Source: Burkholderiales bacterium RIFCSPLOWO2_02_FULL_57_36 (GTDB lineage: Bacteria; Pseudomonadota; Gammaproteobacteria; Burkholderiales; Burkholderiaceae_D). Taken from it: 64,000 nucleotides of DNA. Below are positions 58,638 to 64,000 of this stretch, in pieces. The DNA is taken from the NCBI GenBank assembly GCA_001770855.1, contig MESE01000096.1, forward strand, positions 275,838 to 339,837, given 5' to 3'. Each line of letters begins with the position of its first letter. The first letter of the stretch is position 1. A program made the translations under genes and the position numbers. The notes below the pieces were generated by a model that saw nothing but the letters and a program-made list of their open reading frames with translations, was not told the DNA's origin and did no database searches.

Positions 58638-60284
58638 ATGATTTCCCACGCTGATTTAACCGCTCAGGCCTCTTTTCAGGCGCTGCAAGCTCACGTTATC
58701 GATGCGCGAGCCTGGCATTTGCGCGATTTATTTTCACAAGACTCCAACCGATTCTCCAAATTTTCGACCGAAGCCGCCGGTTTGTTCCTGGACTATTCGA
58801 AAAACCGGGTAAGCGATACAACCATGCAACTGCTGTTTTCATTGGCACGCGAACGCGCGATCGAAGCACGCCGCGATGCAATGTTTTCCGGCGAAAAAAT
58901 CAACCTTACCGAGCAGCGTGCCGTACTGCATACCGCATTGCGGGCGCCGCGCACCACAACGCTGATGCTAGATGGCCAAAACGTAATCGCCGATATCCAC
59001 GCAGTGCTCGATCAAATGAAGACATTCACCGAGCGCGTACGTTCCGGACAATGGGCCGGCCGCACCGGCGAGGCAATCACCGATATCGTGAACATCGGCA
59101 TTGGCGGCTCCGATCTGGGTCCCAAAATGGCCTGCCAGGCGCTACGCTCGTTCGCCCATCCGCGCCTGACGATGCATTTCGTTTCCAACGTCGACGGTCA
59201 TGATCTGGATGCATTGCTGCAGAACATAAACCCCGACACGACATTGGTCATCATTGCGTCCAAAACATTTACCACTTTGGAAACCATGATGAACGCGCAA
59301 TCCGCGCGCGCCTGGTTCCTCAGGAATGGCAATGAATCGGATCTGCCGAAACATTTCGTTGCGGTATCAACCAATACCGAAGCAATAAAAAAATTCGGCA
59401 TTGATCCCGAAAATATGTTTCCGTTCTGGGATTGGGTCGGCGGCCGCTACTCCATCTGGTCGGCGATCGGACTGTCGCTTGCCTTATCCATCGGATTTGA
59501 GAATTTCAACCGGTTTCTGGCGGGCGCTCATGCGATGGATCGTCATTTCCAATCCGCCCGGCTGGAGCAAAACATGCCGGTGATCCTGGCGCTCATCGGC
59601 TTGTGGTATCGCAATTTCCTTGACAGTTCGTCGATCTCGATTGCGCCGTATCATCAGGACTTGCGCTATTTTCCGAGCTACCTGCAGCAGCTCGAAATGG
59701 AAAGCAACGGCAAACGCGTCGCCTCCGACGGCACACCTCTTTCCGTCGCCAGTTGTCCGGTCATCTGGGGCGACGTCGGCACCAACGGCCAGCACGCTTA
59801 TTTTCAATTGCTGCACCAGGGCACGGATGTCATTCCAGTCGATTTCATTGCCACGCTAAAACCGAATCACGCGCTACCCGGACATCATGCAGCATTGCTG
59901 GCAAATTGTTTTGCCCAGTCGGAAGCATTCATGCGCGGCAAAACCGCTGACGAAGTGCGCGCCGACATGCCGGCCAAGACTGCTGCCGAGTCCGATGCCG
60001 AAAGCCTGGTTCCGCACAAGACCTTTCCGGGCAATCGGCCCAGCAATACCATCCTGATGGATGCGTTGACACCGGCAACGCTGGGCGCATTGATTGCGCT
60101 TTATGAACACAAGACCTTTGTGCAAGGCGTGCTGTGGGGCGTCAACAGTTTCGATCAATGGGGCGTTGAATTAGGCAAGATCCTGGCAAAAAATATCCAG
60201 TCGGAACTGTCCGGGACCGCCTATCCGGACTTGCACGACAGCTCGACCAATGGGCTCATTGCCCGTGCCAAAGCGGCCCTATAA
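58638..60284 (+). CDS. pgi: Glucose-6-phosphate isomerase
   Basis: This 548-residue enzyme interconverts glucose 6-phosphate and fructose 6-phosphate. DIVNIGIGGSDLGPKMA, QQLEMESNGKRV (signature with catalytic Glu) and GVNSFDQWGVELGK (catalytic Lys region) are intact. The ATG at 58638 is preferred over a GTG three codons upstream. In this cluster it recycles fructose 6-phosphate toward the Entner-Doudoroff branch. It is followed by hexR after 117 bp. Confidence 0.97.
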   Translation: MISHADLTAQASFQALQAHVIDARAWHLRDLFSQDSNRFSKFSTEAAGLFLDYSKNRVSDTTMQLLFSLARERAIEARRDAMFSGEKINLTEQRAVLHTALRAPRTTTLMLDGQNVIADIHAVLDQMKTFTERVRSGQWAGRTGEAITDIVNIGIGGSDLGPKMACQALRSFAHPRLTMHFVSNVDGHDLDALLQNINPDTTLVIIASKTFTTLETMMNAQSARAWFLRNGNESDLPKHFVAVSTNTEAIKKFGIDPENMFPFWDWVGGRYSIWSAIGLSLALSIGFENFNRFLAGAHAMDRHFQSARLEQNMPVILALIGLWYRNFLDSSSISIAPYHQDLRYFPSYLQQLEMESNGKRVASDGTPLSVASCPVIWGDVGTNGQHAYFQLLHQGTDVIPVDFIATLKPNHALPGHHAALLANCFAQSEAFMRGKTADEVRADMPAKTAAESDAESLVPHKTFPGNRPSNTILMDALTPATLGALIALYEHKTFVQGVLWGVNSFDQWGVELGKILAKNIQSELSGTAYPDLHDSSTNGLIARAKAAL

Positions 60285-60401
60285 ACTTCATCATGCAAAG
60301 CATTCAATCATGACGCTCGTGTTTTTCTACCAGGCATCGTTTGAGCGCAGTGGATTGCGGCGGCATGAAGAATTCTTGCCGGAAATGGAAAGTCAAAGAA
60401 C

Positions 60402-61283
60402 ATGCTGATCGATACGATTCGCACACAACTCGATTCGTTGTCAAAATCGGAAAAGAGGGTCGCGCTGGCGGTATTGGAAAATCCTGCCCTGACCATTTCC
60501 GAAAATATCACCGCGCTGGCGAAAAGCGCGCAGGTATCCGAACCGACGGTCGTGCGCTTTTGCCGCGCGATCGGTTACGACGGCTGGTATGAATTCAAAA
60601 TGAAGCTGGCGCAAAGCCTGGCGCTTGCACCGCCCGGCGCGAATGAACCGGCGCTCCCGGAAGATGTTGCGATCGATTTGGTCAACAAGATCTGCAGCCG
60701 TTCGATCAATGCGCTGCTCGATCTGCGCAACACTCTCGACCCTGAAGCGATCCAGCGCGCGCTCGACGTGTTGGCGCGATCCAGCAAGATCGAGATTTAC
60801 GGGCAAGGCACATCCGGCATCGTCGCGGCCGATGCGCAACACAAGTTTTTCCGTTCCGGCGTGCCGGCGGTAGCGTACAGCGATCCGCATATTCACAGTA
60901 TCGCTGCCGCGCTGCTTGAGCCGGGCGATGCCGTGGTCGCCATCTCGCAGCGCGGCAGCAGTACCGCGCTGTTGCGCAGCGTCCAACTGGCGCGCCAGCG
61001 CGGCGCGGATATTGTGGTACTGGCGCCGAGCGGCACACCGCTGGCGGAACTCGCCACCGTCATGGTGTCGATCGATCTGAGCTTCAATACCGATCCCTAC
61101 ACACCGCTTTCCGCACGCCTGGCGCATCTGGTTGTAATCGACATTCTGGCGGTCGGCCTGGCGTTGAAGCGCGGACCGGAATTCCGCAACAAGATGCAGA
61201 ATGCGCAAAAAGCGTTGCAACGTATCGATATGCAATTCGACTCGTTCCTGCAAAATCCGCAAAAAGACGACGACCAGTCCTGA
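60402..61283 (+). CDS. hexR: HexR-like RpiR-family transcriptional regulator
   Basis: This 293-residue regulator has an N-terminal RpiR helix-turn-helix (about 1-77, ISENITALAKSAQVSEPTVVRFCRAIGYDGWYEFK) and a C-terminal SIS sugar-phosphate domain (about 120-250, IEIYGQGTSGIVAADAQHKFFRSG, AISQRGSSTALLRSVQLA). HexR is released from DNA by KDPG and represses edd, eda, zwf and related genes. The position between pgi and tal and the operator in front of edd/pgi agree with this role. Confidence 0.93.
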   Translation: MLIDTIRTQLDSLSKSEKRVALAVLENPALTISENITALAKSAQVSEPTVVRFCRAIGYDGWYEFKMKLAQSLALAPPGANEPALPEDVAIDLVNKICSRSINALLDLRNTLDPEAIQRALDVLARSSKIEIYGQGTSGIVAADAQHKFFRSGVPAVAYSDPHIHSIAAALLEPGDAVVAISQRGSSTALLRSVQLARQRGADIVVLAPSGTPLAELATVMVSIDLSFNTDPYTPLSARLAHLVVIDILAVGLALKRGPEFRNKMQNAQKALQRIDMQFDSFLQNPQKDDDQS

Positions 61284-61370
61284 GCGACATCAATCCGCAG
61301 GTATTCAAACGGGCAGCAGGATTGCGTACAATGTGCGCCTTGCATGCCAATCACTTCATTTATCGACGAC

Positions 61371-62306
61371 ATGAACCAGCTCGAACAACTGAAACAGTAC
61401 ACCACGATCGTTGCCGACACCGGCGACTTCCAGTCAATCAAGGCATTCGAACCGCGCGACGCGACCACCAATCCATCGCTGATCCTGAAAGCGGTCCAGA
61501 AGGACGAGTACAAGCCGCTGCTGGAAAAAACCGTGCGCGATCACGCAAGAAAATCCACATCCGAAATCATCGACCATTTGCTGGTCGCTTTCGGCACCGA
61601 AATCCTGAAGATCATCCCCGGCCGCGTATCGACCGAGACCGATGCGCACCTGTCGTTCGACACCGAGGGGACCATCGACAAGGGCCGCGCATTGATTGCG
61701 CTTTACGAGGCTGCCGGCATTGCGCGTGAGCGCGTGCTGATCAAGATCGCGTCCACCTGGGAAGGGATCCGGGCCGCGGAAGTGCTGGAGAAGGAAGGCA
61801 TCCGCTGCAACATGACGCTGCTGTTCGCACTGCCGCAAGCCATCGCCTGCGCCGAAGCCAACGTGCAACTCATTTCCCCGTTTGTCGGCCGCATCTACGA
61901 TTGGTACAAGAAATCGACCGGCCAGGAAACTACCGGTGCGGACGACCCGGGAGTGCAATCGGTGAAACGAATTTACGATTACTACAGAAAGTTCGGCTAC
62001 AAGACCGAGGTCATGGGTGCGAGTTTTCGCAATACGTCGCAAATCGTCGAACTGGCCGGATGCGACTTGCTGACCATCAGCCCGGAACTGCTGCGGAAGC
62101 TGGCGGAAAGCGATGCACCGGTAACGCGCAAATTGAGCACCGAAATGGCGCAGTCAGCGGACCTCGAAAAACTGGCTCTCGACGAAAAATCGTTTCGCGG
62201 AATGCTCAACAACGATGCGATGGGAACCGAAAAGCTGGCTGAAGGCATCCGGCAATTCTGCGCCGATACAGTCAAGCTGGAAAAGCTGGTCGACGCGTTA
62301 CGCTGA
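61371..62306 (+). CDS. tal: Transaldolase
   Basis: This 311-residue class I transaldolase moves a dihydroxyacetone unit between sugar phosphates. [10 protein letters not shown], the Schiff-base Lys in [16 protein letters not shown], and [18 protein letters not shown] are intact. The start at 61371 ([12 protein letters not shown]) matches the family N-terminus; nine more upstream codons are open. It lies 87 bp after hexR. Confidence 0.96.
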   Translation: MNQLEQLKQYTTIVADTGDFQSIKAFEPRDATTNPSLILKAVQKDEYKPLLEKTVRDHARKSTSEIIDHLLVAFGTEILKIIPGRVSTETDAHLSFDTEGTIDKGRALIALYEAAGIARERVLIKIASTWEGIRAAEVLEKEGIRCNMTLLFALPQAIACAEANVQLISPFVGRIYDWYKKSTGQETTGADDPGVQSVKRIYDYYRKFGYKTEVMGASFRNTSQIVELAGCDLLTISPELLRKLAESDAPVTRKLSTEMAQSADLEKLALDEKSFRGMLNNDAMGTEKLAEGIRQFCADTVKLEKLVDALR

Positions 62307-62336
62307 TTTCTTCAACCTGAACGGCTCCACGAACAA

Positions 62337-62939
62337 TCATCCGGCGCTGACCAGCAGGTAGGCGCCGGATGCCGCAATTGCACCGCCCAGCAGGCGCATT
62401 GCCTTGTTTGCGACTTTACCCGCTGCCGCCATACCGATCACCAACCCGATAGCGTGCAAAGTCAGTGTCGCAAGGATAAATCCGGCGCCGTACAAAACCG
62501 GCGACGCGCCTGCAGGCAATTCGACACCATGCGCATAACCGTGTATCAGTGCAAACAGCGCCACGACAATGCCGCTGGCAGCGGCCGGCATCTTGATCGC
62601 AAATGCAATCAGCAAACCCAGGACGGCAACCGAACCGGCAATCCCCGGCTCGATGCCCGGCAGATGAACCGCCATCATGCCGGCCACGGCTCCCAATGCC
62701 ATGACAGTCGGGAACAGGAGAAGCAACATCCAGCGTGCCGGTTGCCGGTACTGGGCCGCCCAGATACCGACTGCAAGCATCGCCAGTAAATGATCAATCC
62801 CCAGCAGCGGATGCATGAAACCTGAAACTATGTCGACAGCTTGGTGGTGTCCGCTATGAGCGAATACGGGCGAAGTCAGCAGCGTTGCCGTCACCAGTGT
62901 GGCCGCCCGGATTTTGGATTTGGTGGATGAGTAAAGCAT
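62337..62939 (-). CDS. HupE/UreJ family membrane protein (probable nickel or metal permease)
   Basis: This 200-residue protein has a signal peptide ending VFA-HSGHH, then about six helices. The conserved metal-binding motif HPLLGIDHLLAMLAVGIWAA and the later FALIHGYAHGVELP motif are typical of HupE/UreJ, which are secondary Ni(2+) transporters linked to hydrogenase or urease. No hydrogenase or urease gene is in the window, so the metal and partner are unknown. It converges on tal with a 30-bp gap. Confidence 0.85.
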   Translation of the reverse strand: MLYSSTKSKIRAATLVTATLLTSPVFAHSGHHQAVDIVSGFMHPLLGIDHLLAMLAVGIWAAQYRQPARWMLLLLFPTVMALGAVAGMMAVHLPGIEPGIAGSVAVLGLLIAFAIKMPAAASGIVVALFALIHGYAHGVELPAGASPVLYGAGFILATLTLHAIGLVIGMAAAGKVANKAMRLLGGAIAASGAYLLVSAG

Positions 62940-64000
62940 TCAGATTCTCCATTGCTGATTGAAGTGGGACGGAGCCAGCCGCATTATCCCTGGAATTGTG
63001 CAATAGACGCACCATGCCAGTGCATCTATCAAGTGCGCAGGATCAATGCAAGACGCGCGCCCGCCCCCCATTCTATGGGCAGGGATAGAATCCGCCGACT
63101 CATTGGGATGGCTCGACGATGGTGCATGGTTTGATTGAGCCGGCCATAATTATGGCAACTGGTGTGACCCAATGTGTGACGACACCAGGTCAGTTGATCC
63201 AGAGAGTTTTACCGAACTGTCGTTGGACTGGTATTGGGAACGGGTGCGGAAGGAAAATTCACCAAGATCTCCGGTCCCGTCCACGAAATGCTTGGCATCG
63301 AGGCGCATGACATGCCGGATGCGTTCGGCACGGTGCTGGCCCGATGGAATGCAGAATAGCGGGCCGCGCTGGACTCCAACATTACAGTCCGGCGCTCGTT
63401 CCTCAATTTCGTCTACAGCCGCAGCAAACTCAATGGAACGACACGGTACCTGCGAGTAAGCGGAGAACCAATGTTCGATACATCATGTTGCATTATTGGA
63501 TATCGTGGGATTGGTTCGGATATCAGCGACCGCATACATACAGGCTGACCAATCAGGATCGCACAAGGGCGAGCTCATCCTTGGCAGTGCGTCATTCCGT
63601 GTGACATTATCTCGAATGTATGAGTACTTCCGTCCGTTGATATTCGTCGGATTACATTCGGACGATTCGCCGAAAAAACCCGCATAACAAGGGGCAGGCC
63701 AGGATTAACTTAAGATCCGAGAATAATCGTGCTCTGCCCTTCTATTTCTTGACGATATTTCCTCACTTCATATCGAAGGTCATGAGCGAATTCGATGTCA
63801 AAATATTTTTGACGATTTGCTTAAAAAATCCGCCCACCTTCAGGGACAAAGACAATATCTTTGGTTTCGACATGAAACGAATTTTTAAAGGTGACCGGGC
63901 TATAGTTAGGACTTGCGCAAAAATAAGTTAGTGAATTTTTTTTCGGGAGGGCAGGATTGCATAATTCCATTCTCCGTGAAACTTCGCCGTCTTTAAAGCC
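62940..64000. other. Gene-poor right end of the window
   Basis: About 1.06 kb downstream of the hupE-like start contains only the PAS remnant. The stretches 62940-63178 and 63549-64000 show no credible gene; the short open frames match no family I know. Base composition becomes AT-richer after 63690 than in the genes to the left. Confidence 0.6.
63179..63548 (+). pseudogene. Decayed PAS-domain sensor gene fragment
   Basis: Read across two frames, this stretch gives a PAS/PAC sequence: ELSLDWYWE in one frame, then after a frameshift near 63250 KFTKISGPVHEMLGIEA (from 63255), an in-frame TAG after RWNAE, and RRSFLNFVYSRSKLNGTTRY, LRVSGEPMFD and GYRGIGSDISDR. That is the layout of PAS domains in diguanylate cyclases and histidine kinases. 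One frameshift, one stop and the absence of any output domain after 63548 mark it as a remnant. No start codon was identified. Confidence 0.7.

Noticed and set aside
63900..63940. Possible insertion-sequence end (GGACTTGCGCAAAAAT)
   Set aside because: It recalls some IS termini, but no transposase, partner repeat or target duplication can be seen before the window ends.

Overview
The window is a chromosomal segment of a Gram-negative betaproteobacterium, most likely a member of the Burkholderiales and plausibly Oxalobacteraceae. The basis is protein sequence character and gene content: NADH-dependent FabI, a separate YggX, an HrpA with a long C-terminal extension, a bifunctional-type ArgA, Edd/Eda with HexR, and dispersed intergenic repeats. 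This placement is inferred from family knowledge, not from a marker gene. No rRNA, tRNA, CRISPR array or intact insertion sequence was seen.

Layout. 1-2 kb: end of gloB, then mltD. 2-7.5 kb (minus): a complete yejABEF-type peptide importer. 7.8-10.4 kb: fabI and a DEAD-box RNA helicase. 10.5-17.9 kb: the most interesting block. It holds senA (minus), senB-senC (plus), and a minus-strand run of transglutaminase-like protein, TlpA-like thioredoxin, egtD and egtB. Together these encode ergothioneine synthesis and its selenium analogue selenoneine side by side, sharing hercynine. 18.1-24.5 kb: a LolD-type ATPase, FtsX-type permease, AttH/CrtC-like secreted protein and MsbA-like exporter. 24.7-28.5 kb: thyA, folA and a large Orn/Lys/Arg decarboxylase. 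29.1-30.9 kb: a chemoreceptor. 31.3-40.8 kb (minus): dcd, an APS kinase, a sulfotransferase, a two-partner secretion adhesin with its TpsB transporter, and a PAS-winged-helix regulator. 40.9-47.3 kb: hrpA, argA, yggX, rpiA. 47.4-48.2 kb: a 772-bp fold-back repeat element with perfect terminal inverted repeats. 48.2-53.8 kb: two divergent GGDEF-EAL proteins. 53.8-55.6 kb: a Kef-type antiporter. 55.9-62.3 kb: the Entner-Doudoroff and sugar-phosphate block eda, edd, pgi, hexR, tal, with a good HexR-type operator and a separate perfect 29-bp palindrome between edd and pgi. 62.3-64 kb: a HupE/UreJ protein and a gene-poor end carrying a decayed PAS-domain gene.

How the genes work together. EgtD would trimethylate histidine to hercynine. 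EgtB would use hercynine with a thiol donor for ergothioneine. SenC would make selenophosphate, SenB a selenosugar, and SenA would join that to hercynine for selenoneine. The adhesin locus is followed on the same strand by a PAPS-dependent-type sulfotransferase and the kinase that makes PAPS, which suggests sulfation of something at the cell surface (inference). Edd/Eda, Pgi, Tal and HexR form a central carbon module.

Coordinates are exact where start and stop codons were read. Where the start is ambiguous the entry says so.
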